64,000 nucleotides of DNA from Ruegeria sp. R14_0. GTDB taxonomy: Bacteria > Pseudomonadota > Alphaproteobacteria > Rhodobacterales > Rhodobacteraceae. Positions 27,334 through 36,018 of the stretch are shown here, in pieces. The notes beneath the pieces were generated by a model that was not told where the DNA came from, did not search any database, and saw only the letters and a program-made list of their open reading frames with translations. The position numbers and the translations under genes were made by a program. Numbering within the stretch: the stretch's first letter is position 1; each line of letters starts with the position of its first letter. The stretch covers positions 1,143,438 to 1,207,437 of the forward strand of contig NZ_JAGHRC010000001.1 of the NCBI RefSeq assembly GCF_017743975.1, read 5' to 3'.

Positions 27334-29751
27334 ATGAAACTCACCACCCAAGTTGCAGTCATCGGCGGCGGAGTCGTTGGATGTTCGGTTCTCTATCACC
27401 TGACCAAACTGGGTTGGTCGGATGTGATGCTGCTGGAGCGGTCCGAACTGACCAGCGGCTCGACCTGGCATGCGGCGGGCGGGTTTCACACGCTGAACGG
27501 TGACACCAACATGGCGGCGCTACAGGGCTATACGATCCGCCTGTATAAAGAGCTGGAAGAGATCACCGGCATGTCCTGCGGCCTGCACCATGTGGGCGGT
27601 GTGACCTTGGCCGACAATCAGGACCGGTTTGACATGCTGCTGGCGGAACGCGCCAAGCATCGGTTCATGGGGCTTGAGACCGAGATCGTCGGGCCGGAAG
27701 AGATCAGAAAAATCGCGCCCATCACCAACACAGACGGCATCATTGGCGCTCTTTACGATCCGCTGGATGGGCATCTTGATCCTTCGGGAACAACCCATGC
27801 CTATGCCAAGGCGGCCCGGATGGGCGGTGCAACCATCGAAACCCATTGCATGGTGCGCGAAACAATTCAGCGTAGCGACGGCACCTGGGATGTCGTGACC
27901 GATAAGGGCACCATCCATGCAGAGCATATAGTCAACGCAGGCGGCCTGTGGGCGCGTGAAGTAGGCGCAATGGCCGGTGTCTACTTCCCTCTCCACCCGA
28001 TGGAGCACCAGTATCTGGTCACGGACTCGATCCCTCAGATCGAGGCCATCATCGACGCGGGCGGTGAGCACCCACATGTGATGGACCCCGCCGGCGAAAG
28101 CTATTTGCGGCAGGAAGGGCGCGGGCTGTGCATTGGGTTCTACGAACAGCCTTGCAAACCCTGGGCGGTTGACGGCACCCCATGGGAGTTCGGTCATGAA
28201 CTGCTGCCTGATGACTATGACAAGATCACCGATAGTATCGAATTCGCCTACAAACGCTTCCCCGTTCTGGCAGAGGCTGGCGTTAAATCGGTGATCCACG
28301 GGCCGTTCACTTTTGCGCCCGACGGCAACCCTCTGGTCGGGCCGGTTCCGGGCATGCGCAACTATTGGTCGGCCTGCGGTGTGATGGCCGGGTTCAGCCA
28401 GGGCGGCGGCGTGGGCCTGACACTGGCGCAGTGGATGATCGAAGGTGAACCCGAGCGCGACGTCTTTGCCATGGATGTTGCTCGGTTTGGAGACTGGATC
28501 AGCCCCGGATACACGCGCCCGAAGGTGATCGAGAATTATCAGAAACGGTTCAGCGTCGCCTACCCCAACGAAGAACTGCCCGCCGCGCGCCCAAACCGGA
28601 CCACCCCGATGTACGACATCTTCAGCGATCTCGGCGCAGTTTGGGGGCAGCAATACGGGCTTGAGGTGCCGAACTATTTTGCCCAAGAGGACGAGCCGGG
28701 ATACGAGACGCCGTCGTTCCGCCGCTCGGACGCGTTTGACGCCACCGGTCGCGAGGTCCGCGCCGTGCGCAACGGCGTTGGCATCAACGAGGTCCACAAT
28801 TTCGGCAAGTACCGCATCACCGGCCCCGGCGCGCGCGATTGGCTGGATCGGATCATGGCTGGGCGCATTCCAAAACCGGGGCGGTTGTCTCTGACACCCA
28901 TGCTGTCACCCAAAGGCAAGCTGATCGGAGACTTCACCGTATCCTGCCTGAGTGAGACCGAGTTCCAGCTGACCGCCTCATACGGCAGCCAAGCGTTCCA
29001 CATGCGTTGGTTTCTGCATAATCAGGACGACGGCGTCGGGATCGAAAACATCTCCGACCGCTTGAACGGTTTCCAGATCGCTGGGCCCAAGGCGGCCGAA
29101 GTGCTGGCAGCCTGTACACGTGCCGATATCTCGGACCTCAAATTCCTGGACGTGCGGCGCATGACCATCGGGATGACAGACTGCATCGTTCAACGGGTCA
29201 GCTATACCGGTGATCTGGGGTATGAGATCTACTGTGCCCCCATGGCCCAGCGACAGTTGTGGTGGACCCTGTGGCAGGCCGGTCAACCTCACGGCATGGT
29301 GCCATTTGGCATGCGGGCAATGATGAGCCTGCGTCTGGACAAGTTCTTTGGCTCGTGGATGCGCGAATTTTCACCGGACTACACCGCTGCCGAAACCGGT
29401 CTGGACCGCTTTGTTTCCTATTCCAAGAACGTGGACTTCATCGGACGCGCCTCCGCCGAACTGGAGCGGGCCGAGGGCACGACACGCACGCTGGTCGCGT
29501 TCGAGGTCGAAGCCGAGGATGCTGACGTCAACGCCTATGAACCGATCTGGCTGGACGGTGAGGTTGTCGGGTTCTGTACTTCGGGCGGGTATTCGCACTT
29601 TGCCGAAAAGTCGGTGGCCATGGGGTTCTTACCAGTGGACCGCGCGCGTGACGGGCTGGAGGTTGAAATTGAGATTTTGGGCCATATGCGCAAAGCTCGC
29701 GTGATCTCAACCCCTCTGTTTGACGTTGATGGCGCGCGCATGCGGGGATGA
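27334..29751 (+). CDS. GcvT-family FAD oxidoreductase (dimethylglycine/sarcosine dehydrogenase type)
   Basis: This 805-residue enzyme oxidatively demethylates an N-methyl amino acid and passes the one-carbon unit to tetrahydrofolate. The Rossmann FAD motif VIGGGVVGCSVLYHL is at residues 9-23. The histidine in SGSTWHAAGG is the conserved site of covalent FAD attachment in dimethylglycine dehydrogenase. The DAO domain runs to about 370, a linker FAO_M domain to about 425, and the aminomethyltransferase (GcvT) domain and its C-terminal barrel fill the rest. Roseobacters carry many paralogues for glycine betaine and related compounds; the exact substrate here is undecided. Confidence 0.93.
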   Translation: MKLTTQVAVIGGGVVGCSVLYHLTKLGWSDVMLLERSELTSGSTWHAAGGFHTLNGDTNMAALQGYTIRLYKELEEITGMSCGLHHVGGVTLADNQDRFDMLLAERAKHRFMGLETEIVGPEEIRKIAPITNTDGIIGALYDPLDGHLDPSGTTHAYAKAARMGGATIETHCMVRETIQRSDGTWDVVTDKGTIHAEHIVNAGGLWAREVGAMAGVYFPLHPMEHQYLVTDSIPQIEAIIDAGGEHPHVMDPAGESYLRQEGRGLCIGFYEQPCKPWAVDGTPWEFGHELLPDDYDKITDSIEFAYKRFPVLAEAGVKSVIHGPFTFAPDGNPLVGPVPGMRNYWSACGVMAGFSQGGGVGLTLAQWMIEGEPERDVFAMDVARFGDWISPGYTRPKVIENYQKRFSVAYPNEELPAARPNRTTPMYDIFSDLGAVWGQQYGLEVPNYFAQEDEPGYETPSFRRSDAFDATGREVRAVRNGVGINEVHNFGKYRITGPGARDWLDRIMAGRIPKPGRLSLTPMLSPKGKLIGDFTVSCLSETEFQLTASYGSQAFHMRWFLHNQDDGVGIENISDRLNGFQIAGPKAAEVLAACTRADISDLKFLDVRRMTIGMTDCIVQRVSYTGDLGYEIYCAPMAQRQLWWTLWQAGQPHGMVPFGMRAMMSLRLDKFFGSWMREFSPDYTAAETGLDRFVSYSKNVDFIGRASAELERAEGTTRTLVAFEVEAEDADVNAYEPIWLDGEVVGFCTSGGYSHFAEKSVAMGFLPVDRARDGLEVEIEILGHMRKARVISTPLFDVDGARMRG

Positions 29752-29782
29752 CAAAGGACCGCCTCGGTGGCTAAGTGACGGT

Positions 29783-30382
29783 ATGAGCGACATACCGATT
29801 ATCCTTCTGGCCGCCGGGCAATCGCGCCGCATGGGCGGGTCCGACAAATTGATGCAGATCGTGGACGGCGTGCCTCTGTTGCGTCGCTCTGCGCTGACGG
29901 CGATGCGGGCCGGACCTGTCATTGTGGCGCTGCCACCCGAACCGCATCCGCGTGATGCAGCCGTGGAAGGATTGGACGTGGTCTCCGCGCGTATCCCGAA
30001 TGCAGAGGAAGGGATGAACGCCAGCCTAAGCGGCGCCTTGGCGCATCTGCCCTCCGACTCGCGGGCCGTTATGGTCTTGCTGGCGGATTTGCCCGAGATC
30101 ACAGCGGAAGACTTGAACCGCGTTATTGCGGCGGTCGACGAACATCCCGACCACCTGATCTGGCGCGGTGCGACCGAAACGGGCAAGCCCGGCCACCCGG
30201 TTGTCTTCGACCAATACCTGTTCGGGACCCTCAGCCGCCTGACCGGAGATACCGGCGCGCAATCGGTTGTACGCGCCCATCAGGATAAGGTTTATCTTCA
30301 GCCCTTGCCCGGTCGGAATGCCTTGCTGGATTTGGATACGCCCGAAGACTGGGCAAAGTGGCAAGCAGACAGGTCCGTCTGA
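29783..30382 (+). CDS. MobA-like nucleotidyltransferase (molybdenum-cofactor cytidylyltransferase type)
   Basis: This 199-residue enzyme of the MocA/MobA fold starts with the nucleotide-binding motif ILLAAGQSRRMGGSDKLM. LLADLPEIT supplies the metal-binding aspartate, and KPGHPVVFD is the conserved loop of the MocA group. It probably transfers CMP (or GMP) to molybdopterin. I chose the ATG at 29783, where the motif begins; the longer frame reads into the previous gene. It lies 31 bases downstream of the flavoprotein gene and may be co-transcribed with it. Confidence 0.87.
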   Translation: MSDIPIILLAAGQSRRMGGSDKLMQIVDGVPLLRRSALTAMRAGPVIVALPPEPHPRDAAVEGLDVVSARIPNAEEGMNASLSGALAHLPSDSRAVMVLLADLPEITAEDLNRVIAAVDEHPDHLIWRGATETGKPGHPVVFDQYLFGTLSRLTGDTGAQSVVRAHQDKVYLQPLPGRNALLDLDTPEDWAKWQADRSV

Positions 30383-31137
30383 GGACCGTCCCCCCAAATA
30401 AGAAGCGACCCGATCGTTTCCGACCAGGTCGCTTGCCCAAAACAGGACTACCACTTTTCACCAATCCTGAAAACGCGGCCAAAAATACCTTAAGGCACTC
30501 TGGCTATTCCGCCGCCGAACCTAAACAAGACCCCCTCGTTAACATGCCGCTCAGCGTTTCCAGTGACTGTGACAAGCCGTCGACACCCCCTAGTGTCTCT
30601 GGCTCCCCCTCGCTTGGGCAAGATCATCGTCACCTATCCAGTGAGTCCAAACAACGTAAAATTGGAGATAACGGTTAATTTTTGACGTATCACGTTGGCA
30701 TTTGCGCAACATCCCGCCTAAGTCAGCTCTACCCTAAGGTGAGCCCCAAAACCGGCAGATAGGGACGATGACAGGTTATGCGCAAACTTTAAGGCACATA
30801 GAATATTTTTATTGCCCATATATGTTTAAACTATGTACAGGCCAAAATTGAACCCCACAACCAAAAGACGAGCGGTTGATTGCCAGGTTTTCCAAGGGAT
30901 CATTTGTTACCAAAACTGAATCAATTCCGGAAATTTCAGAGTTTGACTTTCAATTCGTCAACAATTGGCCGAATCGGCCAACCTGATTCGAATTCGTAGT
31001 GCCCCACGGGATAGAACGACCAGTTTGTGGCGAAATTAAGATTTCTTAATCCTTGGCTCAGGAAACTCTCAGACAGATGCTTCATCTCCTATTTCAACGC
31101 GCGGCCGCAACCGCGCGACATAAACAGGAGACCAATA
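30383..31137. other. 755-base non-coding stretch upstream of degP, with several inverted repeats
   Basis: There is no credible gene, and the right half is clearly more AT-rich than its surroundings. It contains an 8-bp hairpin just after the MobA-like gene (AAGCGACC 30403-30410 with GGTCGCTT 30427-30434, no T tract). A 17-base palindrome, TTGGCCGA-A-TCGGCCAA, lies at 30965-30981. A second, ATTAAGA-TT-TCTTAAT, lies at 31035-31050. A GC-rich hairpin in the degP leader, CGCGCGG/CCGCGCG, lies at 31098-31117. The middle 300 bases could hold a small RNA, but I see no terminator that would define one. Confidence 0.5.
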
Positions 31138-32574
31138 ATGAGCATCCGTAAATCCTCTCTGCTTTTGCCACGTGCCACTGGCCTGGTTGGCGCGTCCGCG
31201 CTGAGCGCAGCACTGCTGGCCACCACTGCCCTGCCCTCGTTGGCGGATGAGGCCTTGGCCGATCTGGTTGAGAGCGTGTCCCCCTCGGTGGTGACCATCA
31301 TCGCCGAACAGGACGTCGTGTCAGCACAGGCGCAGGGACAGGACTTTGACTTCGAAGGCCACCCGTTCGGTGAGTTCTTCAAGCGCTTTGGCGCGCCCGA
31401 AGGCTTTCAGGCGCCTCAGCGTGGACCGGCCCAGGGGCTGGGTTCGGGCTTTGTCCTCGACGAAGCGGGATACATCATCACCAACCACCATGTCGTCGAC
31501 AACGCGTCAACCGTCACCGTTCGTCTGAGCGACGACCGCAGCTATGACGCCGAAATCATTGGCACCGACCCGCTGACCGATATCGCGGTTCTGAAAATCG
31601 ACGCGGACGAACCGCTGCAAGCCGTTGAACTGGGCGATAGCGACGTCATCCGTGTGGGCGAAGACGTTGTGGCCATCGGCAACCCGTTTGGCCTTCATTC
31701 CACTGTGACCACGGGCATCGTTTCGGCAAAAGGCCGCAACATCTCGGCCGGACCATACGCTGAGTTCATCCAGACCGACGCTGCCATCAACAAAGGCAAC
31801 TCGGGCGGTCCGCTGTTCAACATGGAAGGTGAAGTGATCGGCGTGAACTCGGCCATCTACTCGCCCACCGGCGGTTCAGTTGGCCTTGGCTTTGCCGTGA
31901 CCTCGAACATCGTCGAGCATATCGCTTCGGACCTGCGCGATGACGGCCAGGTCAGCCGTGGATGGCTGGGTGTATCGATCCAGAATGTCAGCCCCGAAAT
32001 CGCGGCTGCGATGGGGATAGACGCCTCGACCGGCGCGCTGGTATCGGACGTCGTCGCAGGCAGCCCGGCCGAGGGCAATCTGGAACAGGGCGACGTGATC
32101 CTGACCTTCAATGATGAAGTCGTCGAGTCCAGCAGCGACCTGCCGATCCTTGTGGGTACGACCAAAGTGGGTTCCGACAGCACCCTCACGGTTCTGCGCG
32201 ACGGCAAGGAAGAAACCGTTGAACTGACAATCGGCCAGCACCAAAGCGCCTCTGCCGAGATCGACAAATCCGTCGACGAAGGCATCTCGGGCACTGCTCT
32301 GGGTGTGACCGTTGCACCGTTGACCGACAGCAACCGCGCGCAGACAGGCGTAGGGGAAAACGTTGACGGCGTGGTCGTGACCGACCTGATGCCGGACAGC
32401 CCCGCCGCCAAGGCCGGTCTGCAACGCGGCGACGTGATCGTCAAACTGGGCAGCCAAGAAACCGTCACCCCGGACGCGCTGAAGGCTGCGCTGGACAGCG
32501 AAAAGACGGACCCCGCATTGGTTTTGATCAATCGCGGTGGAAACCAGATCTTCGTGGCGGTCGAAATCGCCTGA
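31138..32574 (+). CDS. degP: Periplasmic Do-type serine protease/chaperone (DegP/HtrA)
   Basis: This 478-residue envelope quality-control protease has a signal peptide to about residue 36 (TALPSLADE). The catalytic triad is H118 (ITNHHVVD), D148 (DPLTDIAVL) and S222 (NKGNSGGPL). Two PDZ domains follow (about 260-350 and 385-475). I chose the ATG at 31138 with ACAGGAG seven bases upstream; the frame extends 37 codons further without signal features. It is upstream of a two-component system, an arrangement known for envelope-stress regulators in alphaproteobacteria, and may be its target. Confidence 0.96.
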   Translation: MSIRKSSLLLPRATGLVGASALSAALLATTALPSLADEALADLVESVSPSVVTIIAEQDVVSAQAQGQDFDFEGHPFGEFFKRFGAPEGFQAPQRGPAQGLGSGFVLDEAGYIITNHHVVDNASTVTVRLSDDRSYDAEIIGTDPLTDIAVLKIDADEPLQAVELGDSDVIRVGEDVVAIGNPFGLHSTVTTGIVSAKGRNISAGPYAEFIQTDAAINKGNSGGPLFNMEGEVIGVNSAIYSPTGGSVGLGFAVTSNIVEHIASDLRDDGQVSRGWLGVSIQNVSPEIAAAMGIDASTGALVSDVVAGSPAEGNLEQGDVILTFNDEVVESSSDLPILVGTTKVGSDSTLTVLRDGKEETVELTIGQHQSASAEIDKSVDEGISGTALGVTVAPLTDSNRAQTGVGENVDGVVVTDLMPDSPAAKAGLQRGDVIVKLGSQETVTPDALKAALDSEKTDPALVLINRGGNQIFVAVEIA

Positions 32575-32584
32575 TCCGAAGTCC

Positions 32585-32685
32585 GCGCACGCCATTTGAT
32601 GGGGATTTCTGGCGTGCGCCTCCCCGGCGGATTGAATTGTCCGCTCTCCGCCGGGACTGCCGGGTGCGCTGCAACGCACCCGGCA
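32585..32685 (+). repeat. Three tandem hairpins between degP and its response regulator
   Basis: Hairpin 1: GCGCACGCCA (32585-32594) and TGGCGTGCGC (32610-32619), 10 bp, 15-base loop. Hairpin 2: CCCGGCGGA (32623-32631) and TCCGCCGGG (32647-32655), 9 bp, 15-base loop. Hairpin 3: TGCCGGGTGCG (32658-32668) and CGCACCCGGCA (32675-32685), 11 bp, 6-base loop. All are perfect. None has a T run, so they look more like attenuation or transcript-stability structures than ordinary terminators. Confidence 0.8.
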
Positions 32686-32755
32686 CGTAATTTCAGCAAA
32701 TCATGTGACTTACCCGAGTTTTATGTTTAACTCCCCACAGAAAGGAATGCAGACT

Positions 32756-33436
32756 ATGAGCCGTCGCCTGCTGATCGTCGAAGATGACGAAGACACTCGT
32801 GAATTCATTGCCAAGGGCTTTGGCGAGGAAGGCTATGTGGTCGAGCAGGCTGCAGACGGGCGCGAGGGTCTGTACCACGCGACGGATGGCGGGTTTGACG
32901 CGATTGTTCTGGACCGGATGCTGCCTGGCCTTGATGGTCTTTCGATGATCCGATCCCTTCGGGCTGCGGGGGTCAAAACCCCTACTCTGATGCTGACCGC
33001 CATGAGCGCTGTGGACGAGCGGGTCAAAGGCCTGCGCTCGGGTGCTGATGATTATCTGGTCAAACCGTTTTCCTTTCAGGAACTGCATGCCCGGATCGAG
33101 GCCCTGCTGCGACGTCCTCAGGAGTCTGATGAAAGCGTGACGCTGACCTGTCGCGATCTCGAGATGGATCTGCTGACCCGCAAGGTCACCCGCGACGGGC
33201 AAGAGATTTCCCTAACCCCGCGCGAGTTTCAGATCCTGGAGTTCTTCCTGCGTCGCAAGAACCGCGTGGTGTCGCGGACCATGTTGCTGGAAGGCGTGTG
33301 GGATTACCATTTCGATCCCAATACCAATGTTGTGGACGTCCATATCTCGAAACTGCGACGCCAGCTGGATGAAGGTGGCAGACCGCCATTGATTGAAACG
33401 GTTCGGGGTGCAGGTTACATGATATCCGATGGATAA
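32756..33436 (+). CDS. Two-component response regulator, OmpR/PhoB family
   Basis: This 226-residue DNA-binding regulator has a receiver domain at residues 1-115, with the acidic pocket EDDED at 9-13, the phospho-acceptor D53 (IVLDRMLPG), the conserved T (LTAM) and K (LVKPFSF). The winged-helix output domain covers about 128-222 (SLTPREFQILEFFLRR, VVDVHISKLRRQLD, VRGAGYMI). I chose the ATG at 32756 because AAAGGA lies nine bases upstream; the ATG at 32747 is too close to that site. It overlaps the kinase gene by eight bases. Confidence 0.94.
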   Translation: MSRRLLIVEDDEDTREFIAKGFGEEGYVVEQAADGREGLYHATDGGFDAIVLDRMLPGLDGLSMIRSLRAAGVKTPTLMLTAMSAVDERVKGLRSGADDYLVKPFSFQELHARIEALLRRPQESDESVTLTCRDLEMDLLTRKVTRDGQEISLTPREFQILEFFLRRKNRVVSRTMLLEGVWDYHFDPNTNVVDVHISKLRRQLDEGGRPPLIETVRGAGYMISDG

Positions 33437-34799
33437 CCTGCGACTTTCGTTCAACAATTCTCGCACCCGCCTCGTTCTGGCCAGCATGGTTCTCAGCACT
33501 TTGCTGACGGCAATTGTGCTGGGTCTTGTCTATTTCACCGCCAATCGCAGCATCGAAGGCGAGACACGCTCGGTCGTGTCCGCCGAACTCACCGGTCTGG
33601 CGGATGAATACGAACGACGTGGTCTGTTTGGCCTTCTGCAGGCGATCGAGAGGCGTCTTCCATCTGCATCAGAACGCGACGCGTTGTATCTGTTGACTGA
33701 CCGGTTTGGGGTTAAACTGGCGGGCAACCTGAAACAGTGGCCGTCAGACGTGACCGCCGGCAGCGGTTGGGTCGATCTGGAACTACGGCGCGCGGACAAT
33801 GATCAACTGGTGCCAATCTCAGCCGCTTCAATCCGTCTACCCGGTGGAGAGCGGCTGCTGGTGGGGCGCGATGCACTGGCCCGGCAACAGTTTGACCGTG
33901 CATTGCTGCGCGCCGTCGGACTGGCCCTCGCGATTGCACTGGCGCTCAGCTTTTTGACCGGCTGGATGTTCACGCGGCTGGTGTTTTCTCGGCTTTCGGA
34001 CATCGCCAGCACGGCGGAAAACATCGTTTCGGGCGACCTGTCGCGCCGGATGCAATTGCGCGGCACAGGCGATGAGTTCGACCAGGTCGCGGGCACGCTG
34101 AACACCATGCTGGACCGGATCGAGGAATTGATCAGCAACCTGCGCACGACCTCGAATTCCATTGCCCACGACCTGCGCTCTCCCCTGTCCCGCCTGCGTC
34201 AGCGGGTCGAGGCGCTATCTGACCCAACCAAAAGCGATCTGGACCGAGAGGTCGACGTGGCCCGAGCGACGGCCGAGATCGACCACGTGCTGCGCGTTCT
34301 GGGGCAACTGACCGAAATCTCACGCGCCGAAGCCGGTGTCGGGCGGGAACAGTTCGAGCCGGTGGACCTGCAGCAACTGGTCGGCGATGTTGTTGAGCTC
34401 TATGAGCCCGTCGCCGCAGATCAGGGCGTCTCGCTTGAGGTTCACGGCAGTGCGCAAGCCGTACAGGGGCACCGTCCTTTGCTGTCGCAAGCTCTGTCGA
34501 ACCTGTTAGAAAATGCAATGCGTTACGCGCCAGACGGAACGGCCATCACCATCACTTTGTCGGAAGATAGCCCCTTTGCCAGCCTGAGTGTACGAGACCG
34601 TGGTCCCGGCGTGCCCGAGGAAGAACTGCCACGTCTGCAGGTGCCCTTTGTCACCCTTGATCCCGCACGGACCGAGCGCAATGCAGGGCTGGGCCTCGCA
34701 CTGGTGGCAGCCATATCGCATATGCATCAGGGCGCTTTCGAGGCCCGCAATTGCGATCCGGGTCTCGAAGCGACGATCAAGCTGGCGCGCAAGCTTTAG
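33429..34799 (+). CDS. Two-component sensor histidine kinase
   Basis: This 456-residue inner-membrane kinase has membrane segments at about residues 15-37 and 162-182 flanking a periplasmic sensor domain of about 120 residues. A HAMP domain follows (about 183-235). The phospho-accepting H247 is in SIAHDLRSPLSRLR, and the ATPase domain (about 340-456) shows the N box LLENAMRYAP, RDRGPGVPEE and GLGLALV. It partners the response regulator whose gene it overlaps. Its stop overlaps the stop of the convergent CYTH gene. Confidence 0.93.
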   Translation: MDNLRLSFNNSRTRLVLASMVLSTLLTAIVLGLVYFTANRSIEGETRSVVSAELTGLADEYERRGLFGLLQAIERRLPSASERDALYLLTDRFGVKLAGNLKQWPSDVTAGSGWVDLELRRADNDQLVPISAASIRLPGGERLLVGRDALARQQFDRALLRAVGLALAIALALSFLTGWMFTRLVFSRLSDIASTAENIVSGDLSRRMQLRGTGDEFDQVAGTLNTMLDRIEELISNLRTTSNSIAHDLRSPLSRLRQRVEALSDPTKSDLDREVDVARATAEIDHVLRVLGQLTEISRAEAGVGREQFEPVDLQQLVGDVVELYEPVAADQGVSLEVHGSAQAVQGHRPLLSQALSNLLENAMRYAPDGTAITITLSEDSPFASLSVRDRGPGVPEEELPRLQVPFVTLDPARTERNAGLGLALVAAISHMHQGAFEARNCDPGLEATIKLARKL

Positions 34800-35263
34800 T
34801 CTGGCACGCCATTGATCGCCATCATCTTGTTTTTGTACCGTTTATCGGCTGTCACATCGGCACCGAACCAATCAGGTGGCGTGTAAGCCTGCGCCTCGGC
34901 TTCTGAGGTAAACTCAACCTCAACCAAACGCAGCGGTGCCAGATCCCCGGAAAAAACGTCCAACTCGAACACGCGCCCGTCGGGAAGTTCGCCGGTAAAG
35001 CGTTCTTTTTCGACCCGACGACCTTCGGTTTCCGGCCAGAAGGTTTCAAACTGCGCGGCCGTAATCTCGGCCTCACGCTCGACACGCACCAGGGCACCAG
35101 CCCCCTTGAGCGTCAGATAGTATGTTTCGTTCTTCTGCCTCAGCCGCAGCTCGGTCGAGTCGTCCGGCGCAGTCAGATACCCCTGACGCACCACGGCCCG
35201 TTTAGCGCTGCCTAGATCGGGTAGGTCTGCAACCAGGAACTTGCGTTCAATTTCGGTGCTCAT
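34796..35263 (-). CDS. CYTH-domain protein (triphosphate tunnel metalloenzyme)
   Basis: This 155-residue single-domain protein begins MSTEIERKFLV, the ExExK signature (E4, E6, K8) that binds metal and triphosphate. ELRLRQKN and the later EVEFTSEAEA provide the alternating charged strands of the tunnel. Bacterial relatives hydrolyse inorganic tripolyphosphate or act as class IV adenylate cyclases; hydrolysis is the more likely activity for this size. It is the last gene of a four-gene operon and overlaps the ParA gene by four bases (ATGA), so its product probably works with the CHAD protein on polyphosphate. Confidence 0.92.
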   Translation of the reverse strand: MSTEIERKFLVADLPDLGSAKRAVVRQGYLTAPDDSTELRLRQKNETYYLTLKGAGALVRVEREAEITAAQFETFWPETEGRRVEKERFTGELPDGRVFELDVFSGDLAPLRLVEVEFTSEAEAQAYTPPDWFGADVTADKRYKNKMMAINGVPD

Positions 35264-36015
35264 GTGTTTGAAACCACTCCGTTTTCGATCTCATCATACA
35301 GGCTCTGATAGGCCGCGCTGGCCGCGCTGCGAGGCGCATAAACACTGACCGGCGCACGGTTCTGCCCCATGCGTTCGATGTCCGCTGCAAACGGGATCGC
35401 GCTATTCAGAAACCGCTTGCGATAGAGCTTTTTCATCACGTCCATCGTATCCTGATGCAGTGTCTTGCGGCGTTGCACCATTGAAAAGAATGCCTTCAGC
35501 TTATTCTTGGGCAGTTTCTTGGCGTCGAAAAAGCTGACCAACTGGTCGAAGGTGCGTTCCGACAGGGTCGTCGGGATCACCGGGACCACAATCTGGTCGG
35601 CTGCTTTGAAGATGTTTTCGGACAGGGTCGAAAAGTTGGGCGGGCAATCCAGAATGATCACGTCATAATCACTGCCGGCGGCGACCAGCGCCTTTTTCAG
35701 CCGAGACCGCTTGTTCCGCATCCGTGACAGAAACACATCGAAATCCCGAAAGGTCATATTTGCGGGCAGAACGTCCAGCCCCTCGAAATCGCTGGCGCGG
35801 ATGGATTTTGTAAACCGTGCCACATCCTCAAAAAACCGCGCATCGGTCAGCTTTTTGGACGGCTTGACCCGCAAATAGAACCCCGAGGCACCTTGCGGGT
35901 CCAAATCACACAGCAACACCGTGTAGCCCGCCTTGGCATAGGAATACGCCAGATTGACCGAGGTCGCGGTTTTTCCCACACCGCCCTTGTTGCTGTAACA
36001 GGCAATGATCTTCAC
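35260..36015 (-). CDS. ParA/MinD-type ATPase in the CHAD-CYTH operon
   Basis: This 251-residue ATPase carries the deviant Walker A KGGVGKTA with signature lysine K10 and catalytic K15, the A' motif DLDPQGASGFYL and Walker B VIILDCPPNFS. There is no N-terminal helix-turn-helix, so it resembles small type Ib ParA proteins (ParF) and cargo-positioning ATPases more than chromosomal ParA. A GTG at 36015 is the start, with AAGGAG eight bases upstream. The gene begins three bases after the CHAD stop and overlaps the CYTH start. Its cargo is not shown by the sequence; the operon suggests polyphosphate bodies. Confidence 0.9.
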   Translation of the reverse strand: MKIIACYSNKGGVGKTATSVNLAYSYAKAGYTVLLCDLDPQGASGFYLRVKPSKKLTDARFFEDVARFTKSIRASDFEGLDVLPANMTFRDFDVFLSRMRNKRSRLKKALVAAGSDYDVIILDCPPNFSTLSENIFKAADQIVVPVIPTTLSERTFDQLVSFFDAKKLPKNKLKAFFSMVQRRKTLHQDTMDVMKKLYRKRFLNSAIPFAADIERMGQNRAPVSVYAPRSAASAAYQSLYDEIENGVVSNT

Positions 36016-36018
36016 TCC

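Noticed and set aside
32574..32605. TGATCC just after the degP stop as a third RpoE promoter
   Set aside because: After an 18-base spacer the sequence is TTGATG, not TAA-type, and the hairpins begin there.
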